From: Pictodentalium vernedei
Lineage: Eukaryota; Mollusca; Scaphopoda; Dentaliida; Dentaliidae
DNA length: 64,000 bases
Assembly (NCBI GenBank): GCA_031216915.1
Contig: CM062295.1
Coordinates: 177,644,927 to 177,708,926 of the forward strand
Direction of reading: 5' to 3'
Below, piece by piece: positions 9,740 to 20,870 of the stretch. A program made the position numbers and the translations under genes. Under the pieces are notes generated by a model. That model was not told the DNA's origin. It worked only from the letters and a program-made list of their open reading frames with translations, and ran no database searches. Numbering within the stretch: the stretch's first letter is position 1; the number at the start of each line of letters is the position of its first letter.

Positions 9740-11130
9740 GTTGAATCAGTTGTCCATCTCGGAATTGGATGAAGAATTGATGGCAAAAGTGATGTGGACT
9801 CAAGAATTCAGAAAGGGAGAAAACCAATTTATGCTCTGATGGGAACTGGGCAACACGGAATTGATGGACCAAACCCAGAAGTTTAAGGGAACATCCGGAA
9901 AGTTTTCATCCTGCCTCGAATAAGTATGGTATGGAATCATTTTCTCCATCCTCAGCAGATATCAAACAATTAGAATTGTTTCAGAGAAAGACTTTGAAGC
10001 AGCTCCGGTCACTACCATCTCGGACCGCCACTGCAGCAGTATATGGCCTTCTCGGTGTTATTCCAGTCGAAGCCTTAATTCACAAAAAATGTTATCACTG
10101 TTTGGTAATATATGCAGGAGAAAGAATTCAATTGAGAGAGGGATAGCACAGCGAAAAACTATCGATGAAAGATTTAAAGTGTGATAGCTGGTTCTCCATG
10201 GTGCGGAAGATATTATCAAGGTATAATCTATCATCAGCTTTTGATATACTTGAATCACCACCAGAAAAAATTAAATGGAAACAAATGATCAATGCACATA
10301 TTGATAATTTCTGGAAGGAAGAAATCAAGACTGAAATAACAAGTAAAACATCATTCAGATATTTGAACCCTTCAGCAATCAAAATTGGTTATCCTCCTCA
10401 TGTATGGTCAACTGTGAAAACCATATATAACAACATACAAGACATAAAACGAGCTGGGGTGAAAGTAAGAATGCTAGTGGGAGTATTTACCATGCAGAAT
10501 AAAGTGCAGCATATTACAATGAAAGTCCTATCTGTAAGATGTGCAACAAAGAGGATGAAAATGTTGAACACCCACTAGCTACATGCACTTACCCAATAAT
10601 AAATAGGTGTAGAAATTCATCTCTGTTAAAACTCCAGTCTCTTATTCCCATTCCTGCATTTAACCCTTTACCAAACGTAACGGCCCAAACCGGCCAGCTT
10701 TATTCTCAAAAATCGCCAATTAATTATTTTCATTATTTTTTTCTTTTTTTTGTCTCAAAAACATAGGTTCTAGCCCCTCATTGGAACGAGCTCGACGAGC
10801 TCGTTCCAATGAGGTGTCATAACCTATGTTTTCGAGACAAAAAAAATAGTTATTCGGTTATTCAAGAATTTGTTTTGCAAGTGTCGTCTGCTTTTCATGC
10901 TAGGTAAAGGGTTAACTCAATCACTCACACTTCTGCTCTTCTTACTCAACTCATACTTGATTGTTCGAGTGATAGTGTTACTGAACTGTTGGATATAAAT
11001 TACACCCTGGTACAGAAAATTGAACATTGGTCCAGATTATATATCATGAACCTTTATCAACACAGATCATTAACTTTGATGGAGGATCACAACAGGAGGG
11101 GTTAATTAAAACAAAACACAAATAAAATTA
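9740..11130 (+). pseudogene. Decayed LINE, C-terminal end of the reverse-transcriptase ORF
   Basis: Translation of 9740-10640 gives the typical carboxyl end of an invertebrate LINE polyprotein: a DVDSRIQKGRKP block, LPSRTATAAVYGLLGVIPVEA, a DSWFSMVRKILSRYNL block, ESPPEKIKWK, and a C-terminal cysteine segment with NVEHPLATC. It is interrupted by stops (for example at 10144) and by a frameshift near 10545. The body is 5'-truncated. The 3' part resumes after a piggyBac-type MITE (10660-10915) and fades into A-rich sequence near 11100. The reverse-transcriptase core itself is missing, so the clade cannot be named with confidence. Certainly non-functional. Confidence 0.75.
10660..10915. mobile_element. 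piggyBac-type MITE, copy 1 (TTAA duplicated)
   Basis: TTAA at both edges (10660-10663, 10912-10915) with inverted ends CCCTTTACC and GGTAAAGGG. The centre is a hairpin around TTGGAACGAGCTCG with outer arms TGTCTCAAAAACATAGG. TTAA duplication and ends starting CCC are the piggyBac signature. No coding sequence. It splits the LINE fragment, so it is the younger insertion. Confidence 0.85.
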
Positions 11131-11266
11131 ATAAGGATCAGAATCATTATACATAGAAGAAGAATAAGAAGAGCTCGACTCAAAAGTAAATTCATATCGG
11201 TATATTACGCGCGAGACCATTTGTGTTAAAATTAACTTCAAAGGTAAATACCAAATGCAGTATCAA

Positions 11267-12629
11267 CTAGACTTTATGATTCTGGAGAATCATGGCTTTT
11301 CCAGATGACATTCCATGATTTTTCATGACCCCAGAGTGTCTGATGAATTGTTTTTAACTGTCTCACTGAAGTTCCCTTTTTGATGTTATGGGAAAGATGG
11401 GTATAGTAGCCTCAAATGACTCAATTTGATAAAACAATGTTTAGGTAAAACCCATCATTAATGGTGGAGAGGGTTAATATCAATATCGTCGTCCGACAGG
11501 TTAATGACCGACAAAAGGATTTACGTTTGTTTGGCACATACCCACTGAGTGCTGTGGCTATTTGAAAATGGTCCATTTTATCTCAAATGTATCAAAAAAT
11601 ATTGATGTCTGGCAGTTTGTAGAGGGTTAGCAAGTGCTAACAGGAATAGTTTTCCATGCAACTTGTAATGTAACACCAAGAACTGCGAATGGCCATTTTT
11701 TCCGAAAATTATACAAGATGTTTTCAGAGAAATCCAGAGAGAACATGAATTTTAAGCTTTTGATGGGTATCATTGTTTATCCAGCCCAAAACGGGTTAGG
11801 TGTTGTTTTTTGAATACCTTATTACTTACAAAAATAATTCTCAGTGAATTCAACTTCCACTTATATTGATCTCTTATCTTAACTTTGGGTGCTGTGGGTA
11901 CGCAAACACAGCCCATTTTATCACAATTTTGATGTTTGAGAACCTGCATAGGGTTAATAAATGCTTACTGGAATATTTTGTACACGCAACTTGTAATGTC
12001 ACACTAAGATCTGAGAATGGCCAATTTTTCTTGAAAATCTCCGATATGTTATTAGAGAAATCCTCGGATAACATGAATTTTTAACCTTTTGGGGGGTATC
12101 ACTCTGTAACCAACCCTAAACGGGTTAATGCTTGGTTTTGTGAATACCTTCATTACTTACCAAAATGATCCTCGGTGAATTCCACTTCCAATGAAGGAAG
12201 TTATGTTTATCTCTCGTGTATCGTTTGGGTGCTGTGGGGGCCCGAAAATAGCCCATTTCATCAAAATTTCGATGTTTGGCAGCCTGTGGAGGGTTACCAT
12301 ATGCACTGCCTAATATGTCTTGTATATCAATGGTCGTGTCACAGGCAATCAATGATTAATGTTTAAAGAAAATCTACAATACGTGTTTCGAGAAAGTGCC
12401 TATAAACCCCAATTTTGACAGTTTTTTGCCAATTCTGACGAAATAAGGGTTAAATTGAAAATTCCGCTTGGGTACATTTTTAGATTTGTGCCCCTCTATG
12501 AGTGTGCAAAATTTTGTGAAAATCGGTTCGAAAATGTCCTCTGAATCGTACGGACAAAATGTGTGGAAAAAAAAATAATAATAATAATCCGTACAAAAAC
12601 AATAGTCTTTTCCAGAGGGGAAAGCCTAA
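11267..12629 (-). mobile_element. Helitron/Helentron-like non-autonomous element, copy 1 (3 units)
   Basis: Read on the minus strand the element ends with an 18-base palindrome ATGATTCTCCAGAATCAT (11276-11293), then AAAGT and CTAG (11267-11270), and the next base is T. That is a Helitron-style 3' end. The other end (near 12629) reads TTAGGCTTTCCCC and is followed by a TTA microsatellite. The body holds three diverged direct repeats of about 336 bases (similar points at about 11563, 11899 and 12230). It shares both ends with 48604-50673. The lack of a 5' TC favours the Helentron (HINE) type. No protein. Confidence 0.65.
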
Positions 12630-13435
12630 TAATATGGTCAATCTGTGTTGAAAACGAAAATTTAGAATGCATATAAATATGAATGCGTGTATTCGGAAGC
12701 AAGTTGCGTATCTTCGTTGCTTTGCAAACCGATTAACTACCGTCACGAGAGTATAGCATTCTAAATGCATTGATATAAATAAAGTATTGTTAATACTAGT
12801 CATTCCGGAGTTTGCATAGTTGAGTTATACGTTATCGTTCAGGCTCTTGGATGGGGACCTGTGTTCATAAAAGCTACAGATGATCGGGCATGACATTATC
12901 AACCAGTATTATCCGGGTAACAAGAATCGTGAGGGTGGCCAATTTCCAAAATGGCTACCATGAAATTAGAAAAACCTCCAAAGTGCCATACCTTAGGAAA
13001 AACATGGTGTTATCGAAATAGAAAACGAGCTTTACATTTTCAAGCTTTAGAAAGTGTTCACAATATAACTTATGTAACATGTTCACAATGTCTCTGGTTA
13101 CCATAGATTCAATATTACCGCCAATGTGGGCGCTAAAACCTTCCAAAAATGTTATTTCGTCAAACTCGACCTTTGTACACCGAATTGACGTATAAATATG
13201 GGTTTTCGAGATCAGCGAATTGAATGAATTTTAAGCCCGCATATTTTAGAATATGTTATCTTATTAAAGTTCTAAATATGTAAGTGCATATTATAAAATG
13301 AAGTACATACTAAATAGCAAGTATGGAAAGATGTCCTCAAAGCTTTTACATTTTATGAGTTTTCAAATTAAATGTGCCAAGCTGCTTTTGTGGCAATATA
13401 TTTTTATTATTATGCATACTCTGCAGCGGTATGAA
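12630..13435. other. No recognised feature
   Basis: AT-rich sequence between the Helitron-like element and the SINE. I see no coding similarity, repeat or structured element. Confidence 0.5.
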
Positions 13436-13795
13436 CGCGGTGGCTCAGTAGGTAGAGGTGCAGGCTGCAAGCCGAGAGGTCCTCGGTTCGAATCCCACCT
13501 GTGGCAACCGCGTTGTGTCCTTGGGCAAGAAACTTCATCTCCATTGCCCGCGTGGGGGCACGATGACGCGTACTAAGGCGTACTGCACGTCGATGGTGCA
13601 CATGTCTTCAACCAATCTAACCCTGCCTGTGCTGCTGTGCGGAGTTACGATGTTGGGGAGCTGGCAGCTGCTCGTCGTTGCTCGGTGGTTCTCTCCGGGT
13701 TCTCCGGCTTCCTCCACCCGTAAAACTGTCGCGGTCATGATTAGCCATTGTGCATAAATATGTGACCTTAAACACCAATAAATAAATAAATATAC
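13436..13795 (+). mobile_element. tRNA-derived SINE, tail type A
   Basis: The head has a tRNA-like pol III promoter: A box TGGCTCAGTAGG at 13441 and B box GGTTCGAATCC near 13485. The body carries GTTGTGTCCTTGGGCAAG, followed by GTACTGCACGTCGATGGTG and a CTCGGTGGTTCTCTCCGGG block. The tail is CATGATTAGCCATTGTGC followed by (AATA)n. Body shared with the copies at 37400 and 53551. No clear target-site duplication seen. Confidence 0.85.
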
Positions 13796-14375
13796 TAGAC
13801 GAGGATGGAACACCTGGGTTTTGGGGGTTTGTTTTCTAACATGGATGTTTTTAGAAATTCAACTTTTCGCATGCCCATCATTCATATATAAAACATCCGG
13901 TGTTATAGACATCTTCACGGGGGAGGGGGCGGGGGTATCCTGGTAGGGATTATGCTTGTAGGCTGGTTCCATCAGTCGTTTATTCATCCTTTCCAGTCAT
14001 TAGGGTACGAGACGTTTCTATTCGGGGCATTGGTATCCACGGGCTGTTTCTTGGTTATCCACTTGGTACGGTGCTGATAGTGCAGTTCCAATTAGTTTAT
14101 TCTTTTGCATTCTCCTCTTTTGCATTCTTCTCTTTTGCATGGGTGTCATAGTCTTGTGGTAAGTGGCGCATCTGGTGTCTTCTTAGGTTGTCTTTTTGTT
14201 GAACGTTTTTGGTCATCTAGTGCATTGATAGATTCTGGATCTATGGGTAGTCTTCTTGTGTCGATAAAGATTACATTTCTTTGTGAAAACTTTCTGGCCC
14301 TCCTCACAAGTGTGACGTGAAGGTATTGCTGCTCTGAAGCAAAATGATGAAGTTGTGGTGGTATCCTCCTTTTAT
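13796..14375. other. No recognised feature
   Basis: Unique-looking, T- and G-rich on the plus strand. A TCTTTTGCAT motif is repeated at about 14100-14140. Open frames here look like chance. Confidence 0.5.
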
Positions 14376-14900
14376 ACCTGGCAAAATGGGTTGACCAGAT
14401 ATCTTCAGATAAGTATCTTCTAAAAGGTATCCTTAAAATGTATCCTCAAATGATACATTACCATGTCATAAGTATCCCCAAATAGCCGTATGTGCCTTCG
14501 GGTTGTATGTGTTGTACGCACATTGTGCAATAGCACACAAGCACCTATCAGCACATCCGAGATATGGCTATGTGCTGCATGAGATGTACGCACATTGTGT
14601 AATAGCACACAAGCACATATTGGGACACCAAGTAGGTGCCCATGTGCTGCATGCGATTTGTACAAATTGTGACACATTGTGCACTAGTGCACAAGCACAT
14701 TCCATCAACTACCTGTCGCACGTTCCTTGGAACCGAATTCTAGTGTTCAACTATGCTTCTAGAATACCTCTATCATCATGTGTGCCTATGTGCTGCATGT
14801 GTTGTGCACACATTGTGCACTAGCACACAGGCATTTGTCGGCACATGTGCTGCATGTGATCTATACACAGTGTTACACATTGCGTACTAGCACATTAGCA
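14376..14900. repeat. GTATCC block plus ATGTGC-type minisatellite
   Basis: GGTATCCT(C/T)AAA repeats (14428-14490) lead into four or more degenerate units of roughly 85 bases built on TGTGCTGCATG, CACATTGTGCA and TAGCACACAAGCACAT. The same block order occurs at 15890-16110, and related sequence lies at the centre of the foldback element (31.2-31.6 kb). Codon-like frames in it are by-products of the repeat. Confidence 0.75.
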
Positions 14901-15113
14901 AATCTCGTACGATCTGATCAACATGCAGTTTCTTATATGTAAGGTACCCTAGATTGCATTCGGTCCGGCATTTTATAGACTGATAAAGGCTTAAATGAAT
15001 GGAGTGCTCATAAAGATTTGGCCAAGGGCGGATGTCGAGACAGAATTGGGGGTAGCTACTAAACTTGTAGCAGTGCCACTTGTCAGTAATGGTGAAATAT
15101 TCTAGCACAGGAC

Positions 15114-15659
15114 TAGGACTGTCATGATTAATCGATTAATCGATTGCTGATCGGTCACGGCGAAATCGATTAGTATTTTTCGTTGTCGAATAATCTGTAA
15201 ATTGTATCCCGCTTCAGACGTTTAATAATTAAAAGAAAATTTGATGAAAAAAAACTATTGTTTCTAAAGGGAAAGAGTTAAGAACATGGATGTTAAACCC
15301 CAAAACCCCAAGAAGCCGTTGGAAGCATTTGTCATTCAGGTACATTCATCAAAGCTTTGATGTTCTGAACTTTTGAACCGTCAGTGTAATAATCAAGACC
15401 GATCGGCAGTTGCGAAGTTCGCAACTGCCGAGCGGTCTTGATTGTTACACTGACCGTTCAAAAGTTCAGAACATCAAAGCTTTGAATGTACCTAAAAGAG
15501 GATCGTCTTCGTTGTTTACCGGAGGTAGGTCAACTGACTTGAACTTTATTTTTTATCGACTTCAGAGAGAGGGATCATCTGAGTGCGATTAATCGATTAT
15601 TTTCGATTATTTGCGACGATTAATCGATTCTCCTAAATTAAAAAATCGTGACAGCCCTA
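15114..15659. mobile_element. hAT-type MITE with perfect 8-bp target duplication
   Basis: Ends TAGGACTGTCATGATT and (reverse complement) TAGGGCTGTCACGATT, flanked on both sides by CACAGGAC (15106-15113 and 15660-15667). TAGGG-type ends plus an 8-bp duplication are typical of hAT elements. Subterminal ATTAATCGATTAATCGA repeats occur on both sides. The core is a long hairpin (15338-15493). There is no transposase, so it is non-autonomous. Confidence 0.9.
15338..15493. repeat. Central hairpin of the hAT MITE
   Basis: Two arms of about 76 bases run from AGGTACATTC to TTGCGAA and back, meeting at TTGCGAAGTTCGCAA. A few mismatches only. It may be an independent palindromic insertion inside the MITE. 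Confidence 0.85.
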
Positions 15660-15889
15660 CACAGGACAGAATAGTGGTAGCCAATAGTAATGGTATAAAG
15701 CACAAGCCTGCAGGGTTGCTAGAAGACTTGCTATATATATTATAGTGAGAATATAATAGCGATGGACCACATGACATATGGCGGTGAGCATGGATAAGTC
15801 AGCAGTGGTGGCTTTGGAGCAATGAAGGGTGTGGGGTGGTCTAGAAGTCAGAAGATGAACAGGGCTAGGAGTCGTCACTATGGCCAGAT

Positions 15890-16112
15890 GATATCCTCCA
15901 AAAGGTATCCTCCAGACGACATCCTCAAAAGGTATCCTTAAAAGGTATCCTCAAATAGTACATCACCATGTCATAGGTATCCTCAAATACCCGTATGTGC
16001 TGTTCGTGTTGCAGCACATAAGCACATATTGGCACATTCAGCATGTGCCTATGTGCTACATGTGATGTGTACACATTGTGCACTAGCACACAAACACATC
16101 TAGGGAAGTCGC
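15890..16112. repeat. Second GTATCC/ATGTGC repeat locus
   Basis: GGTATCCTC repeats at 15890-15990, then CATGTCATAGGTATCCTCAA and GTGC-rich units to 16112, in the same order as 14376-14900. A G run of 16 follows (16125-16140). Confidence 0.75.
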
Positions 16113-16140
16113 AGTACTTTGTATGGGGGGGGGGGGGGGG

Positions 16141-17825
16141 CAGCTGAAGTCATAACATAGACAGGACAGGCCAAAGAATGGAGAGAATAAGCTATAGAAT
16201 AGACCAGGATAGACAGAAGCAGCGAATTCCAAAGCCAAATAAATAGTTGTTGGGCTGTTTGTGGTAGTTCTACAGAGTAACCGAGAATTTAGGAGAATCC
16301 GAACCAGAAAACAATTCTTATACAAAGGAACAGGCCTGGATGCTAGTTTTGGTTGCGGGTGATTTTGGGGAAATTGTCAGATCTATTTGAGTAATTAGAT
16401 TTACTCTTATACCACGCATCATCCGAACATGCCAGCGCCCTGAAATGAAAAGTTTCTGCGCGCCGAAGGCGCATAGGGACGATGTGAGATTGAAATCCCT
16501 TGCGACCCGGATAACTTTATTTGCTTTATAGCTTTATTTGCTTATAAATCCTCGAGAGTTGGAAGCGAGAGCCAATAATATTATTAGGTTTGAGCGCGCG
16601 ACTGGCAGTATGGTAGTGGGTTGAGATCCCCGAGAACCTCGAACTGGAAGATGGCTAGGAATTTTGCGTAACTACAAGAGTTCTGCTCCGTGTTTGCTTA
16701 GAGAAGTGAGCAAATTTATGGTAATACTGAAACCGCAGTTTGGTGGTTATTTTAGAAAAAAGAAACCCAAACAGTCGCTGGTTTGAGAGCAGCCTCAGCA
16801 TATTATCCTTAAAGGTCACAAAAGGAAAAAATCTACCAATATGTGCTTTTGAAAGCTGGGAGTCATCCATCAGCCTACAAGGGGCCTTGGCCATCTGGTC
16901 TGCATTCGGGGGAACAGATGACGGGGTGATTGGAGGGGGAAAAAACAAAAAGACATAAAAAAACAACCAAAAAACACACAGCCTCTCACAGACACACCCG
17001 AAAGCCCTTAAAAGGGCTGTTACATCTTCATGCAATCCTTGTCTGGTGTTTGTGGTTTCCGGTGTATGTTAACGGAAAGGTAGGTTGTACCAATTCCACC
17101 TACGCTTCGTCTACCATTTTCAAGCGTCTTCTTGATAAGGGTGTTGCAAGAAAATTTGAGAATATTCAATTAGAAAAGTTATAGGTAGAGAGATAGATGG
17201 GTATCCGCTTTTTGTATATTGTGACTGTTGTGTGATTGTTGCTATGGATGGGGTGAGAGGTGGGTTTCTTCGGAGCCCACTCCCCACACATAGAGTTGCG
17301 AAGTAATCCTCAGACTCAATCCAACAGTTCTCAATGAGTAGCGAGGCAATCCTCACTGATTCCACGCAGTTTAATTCTATTGAGTAATCTTAATTTACTG
17401 TGGCTTATATATATTATTATGGCCTTTTTTACTTCTCCATGTAGGCGATTATACGCGGTTTTAAGTTCTGCTATTTTCATTTGATCATTCTCTGATTGGT
17501 AAGCCCGGAAGGCTTTTCTTTTTCTTTTTTTTTTTTTTTTTTTTTTTTTTGTTTAGTTATTTCAAGAGTTGTTTGGGTTATTCTGTTTATCCGCGTCTTT
17601 TCTGTTTGCTTGGGACAAATTTCATCTAGTGTACTGTTGATAATCTAGTTAAGATGGGTTCATGGCATTTAAGGGGTCATTTGCCTTTATTTTTATTTCG
17701 ATAATGTTTCTGAAGAGGTTCCAGTCGGTTTTTGAAAGGTTCCCCCTGTTCACGGGAGAATACCTTGTGGGACCAGTATTACATTTTAAAGTGGCGTGAT
17801 CTGGCAGGTGATCGCGTCCTATTGT
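16141..17825. other. Mostly unassigned; weak similarity to 38.77-38.85 kb
   Basis: 16340-16410 (GGGTGATTTTGGGGA...TTACTCTTAT) resembles 38775-38850, which lies just before a copy of the motif-rich repeat. A run of about 30 T with one interruption lies at 17521-17550. I see no gene. Confidence 0.5.
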
Positions 17826-18005
17826 AGGTCTGTGGGTTACATAGCAATCGTGTGCTGCCATAGAAACCAAGATGGAGGCCTAAAGTAAACAAAATGGACG
17901 ACGGAAACACGTGTCACCCTAACAACACGTGCCGCTACCATGACAACCAAACATGACGTAACTGGGTCACGTGACATGATGTCACTTCTGGGTCCATGGC
18001 GGGGT
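17826..18005. repeat. Dispersed repeat with regulatory-like motifs, copy 1
   Basis: Aligns with 38881-39105 and more weakly with 20686-20870. It contains ACATAGCA...TGTGCT, ACCAAGATGGAGGCC (YY1-like), CTACCATGACAACC (RFX X-box-like) and the palindrome GTCACGTGAC (17966-17975, E-box/CLEAR-like). Function is inference; repeat membership is visible. Confidence 0.6.
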
Positions 18006-18394
18006 CCATCCAATGTGGCCCGTTTACCACATCTACTACTGAGATAGATGAGGCCAGTCATGTTAGCAGTAGTGGGTGTACTGTGATAGGAATCGGGACT
18101 CCGACTGCCAGAAGCACAGTGATTGTGCACTGTTGTGATAGGCGTACCGTTGTGATAGGTCGGGGTCACCGGTAGCAGAAGACAGCTTACGTTTAAGTAG
18201 ATCGTGACACAGTGATATTCGTGGCAAAAACTAGAAGCTGGGTGCGTGTGGTAAAGGCAAATGGTAGTTATAGTACTTGGGCAGTGACAGGAATGAACCC
18301 TGACAATGAAACAAGAGGCCCGCAATGCCAACACTGCTAATCCCCCCGCATCCCCCAATTGGGGAGGGGAGAATAGGTGGGTTTTTTCCCCCAC

Positions 18395-19060
18395 ATAAAA
18401 TCACTCTAAATCCGACCCAACCCATCTTGGAGCAAATAAAAATTGTTTCGAAGCCAAACTGATCGGACGAAGGACAGTGTGGGGGCGGAATAGGATTTGT
18501 TCTGCATGAAATCACTTTAAATCCTTCAAAATGCATTTACGAGCAAAGAAAAAAAAAATGCCTTATTGACACGGGGGTGTGGATGGAGGGTGGGGTGGGG
18601 GGTCATAGGGGTAAAAAATGTTTTCCACATGTACGCACTCCTTCAAAACGCACTTTGGATCAAAGAACAAAAGTTGCCTAATTGCACCGGTTGAGGGGGG
18701 GGGGGGGGGGGGGGCGCGGGTTATAGGAGTCAATTTTTTTCTGCATGTAGTCACTCTAAATCCTTCAAAATGGATTTTGGACCAAAGAAAAGAAAATTGT
18801 CTAATCGGCACCGGGGGGGGGGGGGGGGGGTGAGAGAATTGAAATTTTCCCCGCATGTATTCATTCTGAATCCTTCAAAATGCATTTTGGACCAAAGGAA
18901 AAAATGCATAATTGGCACCAGGGGCGGGGGGGGGGGGCGGGGGGGGGGGAAGAGGCGTGGGTATAGGAGTCATTTTTTCCGCATGTAGTCACTCTAAATC
19001 CTTCAAAATGCATTTTGGAGCAAAGAAAAAAAAATCCTAATTGGCCAATTGGCCGGTGAG
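18395..19060. repeat. G-tract minisatellite, about 6 units of 110-125 bp
   Basis: Each unit has CACTCTAAATCCTTCAAAATG, then CATTTTGGAxCAAAGAAA, AATTGGCAC and a pure G tract (18695-18714, 20 G; 18813-18830, 18 G; a split tract near 18925). Units start near 18402, 18512, 18632, 18752, 18864 and 18990. Confidence 0.85.
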
Positions 19061-19083
19061 GGCGGGGCAATATCCCTCCGACA

Positions 19084-19745
19084 GTTTTCATTGGATAATG
19101 GTGGTCATCGAACATGAAATTAACATTGTTCCCAAAGAGTTTTTTACCAAACGAAATTTATATTTGGTTACTAATTAATGTTCAATGTTCAAATTATTCC
19201 ATAAACACGCATTACACGATATTTTTTAACAAAGAGCGACAACTCCAAAAATTTCCATCGGATATCGCTGATCATTGAACTTGACGTAAACATTGTTTCT
19301 TTTGAGGCATTTACCGAAAAGAATTGAAATTTGTTAATTATTGTTGAAGTTATGCCATAAACAAGCATTACACGATATTTTTTATTGAACAGTGAGCAAT
19401 AACTCTCATAATTTTCATCGGATATCGCTGGTCATTGAACTTCACGTAGACATTATTGCTATAGAGACATATACCAAAAAGAATTGAAATACGTTAACTA
19501 TTGTTCACGTTATGCCGTAAACAAGATTTACAGAATATTTTTATAACAAAGGGTAATAACGCCCATAATTTTCAAGAGATATCGGTGGTCTTAGAACTTG
19601 ACGTAGACATTGTTGCTGAAGAGACATATACCAAAAAGAATTGAAATCCGTTCACTATTTTTCAAGTTATGTCATAAACAAAGTTCGGATGGACGGACGG
19701 ACGGACGGACAGACGAACGGAGCTCTACGCTATATCCCTTTCTTG
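19084..19745. repeat. Tandem repeats of about 160 bp ending in a GGAC microsatellite
   Basis: Four diverged units start at TTTCATxGGATATCGxTGGTC-like positions near 19084, 19252, 19413 and 19570 (spacings about 168, 161, 157). The array ends in (GGAC)n at about 19690-19712 and a TATATCCC...GGGGGATAATAA terminus. Arrays of this form recur in mollusc-like genomes (family knowledge, not checked here). Confidence 0.75.
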
Positions 19746-20685
19746 TGGGGGATAATAAGTGTGTGGCCATGATGGGAGTCGATCATAGGACATACAGCCA
19801 TAGTGGTAGTAGACAATTATATTGGAGTCAAATAGACAGAAAAAGTGGTAGCGGTTGCTGATTATTGGCTAGATAGTGTTGTCCGCGGCACAAATAAGTA
19901 ACAATGACAGTAGACTATATTCCTTGGCAAAGACGGCAGTAGTGGACGCCGATGAACGGACATAGAGGGCTGATGGTGGTACATGCAAGTATTCTAGGGG
20001 AAAGACGATGGTCTTGGATAATAGAGTAGAAGAGGGAATCAATTGCAGGACAAATAATGGCAAGTGTAAAAAAGAGACGTCCTCGGATAATTGAAGTAGG
20101 GTAATATAGTCACCGCACAGCTGATAGTAGTGATGATCTGGGGCTAGGACCTGGATTGGAGCCAATGGCTGCTCCCCACTAGTTCCACCAATCTCCAATT
20201 GTTACCAGTGGTCTTCGCAAGTTTCCAAACTAAAGCTATCGGGTGATTTCCAGGTACACAGATGAGTCGGAGGGTCGTAAGACATTTACTCCATGGAAGA
20301 ATTGCCTCATTGCTCCTTAGCACACTCGACTTGTAAGAGGCCAACTGTCTGATTGGACATCCTAAAACTTGGTCAAGAGGAGGGGTCCACATGGGGTCAT
20401 AGGTAAGGAATAGGAATAGACAGAACAGAGTAGCCCAAATACGGTCTGGAATAAGCAGAATGCAAATTCTCGAGTCGGCAAGAAACTCTCATTGAATAAA
20501 ACCCACCGTTTGAGGCCTTTTTGGCCCTTTTGCACTAATTGTTACTCGGTATCAACCCAAGATGGTAGATATGTCTATTAAGGTATGTTTGGTGTTGGAT
20601 CTTTTTCAGCAATTCGATATACTCCCATACAATTGAAAAAACCTCCAGAACATACCAATTATAATAGAGTTAATTCGACCTTTAG
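19746..20685. other. No recognised feature
   Basis: No coding similarity, tandem structure or element ends that I can see. Confidence 0.5.
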
Positions 20686-20870
20686 GGTACCAATAGCAAC
20701 CACGCGTCACCATGGAAACCAAGATGGTTGCATCCATTAAAACATATGGCACCCTAACAGCAAGCATTGGGTATGCACAATAATGCCAAGTCTCACTATG
20801 GTTATGATACCACGACATGGCAGCTCATACACCCTACAGTAGCAACACACGTGACGTCACCGATAAAGTC
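20686..20870. repeat. Dispersed repeat with regulatory-like motifs, copy 2 (diverged)
   Basis: Shares GTCACCATGGAAACCAAGATGG, the block ATATGGCACCCTAACA, a CACTATGG...GATACCACG block and CACACGTGACGTCACCG with the copies at 17826 and 38881, at lower similarity. Confidence 0.5.

Noticed and set aside
13436-13510. Possible tRNA gene
   Set aside because: A and B boxes are present, but the following body and (AATA)n tail are shared with other copies, so it is a SINE head.
17837-18394. 185-codon open frame on the minus strand
   Set aside because: It crosses the dispersed motif-rich repeat and borders the G-tract array; no domain recognised.
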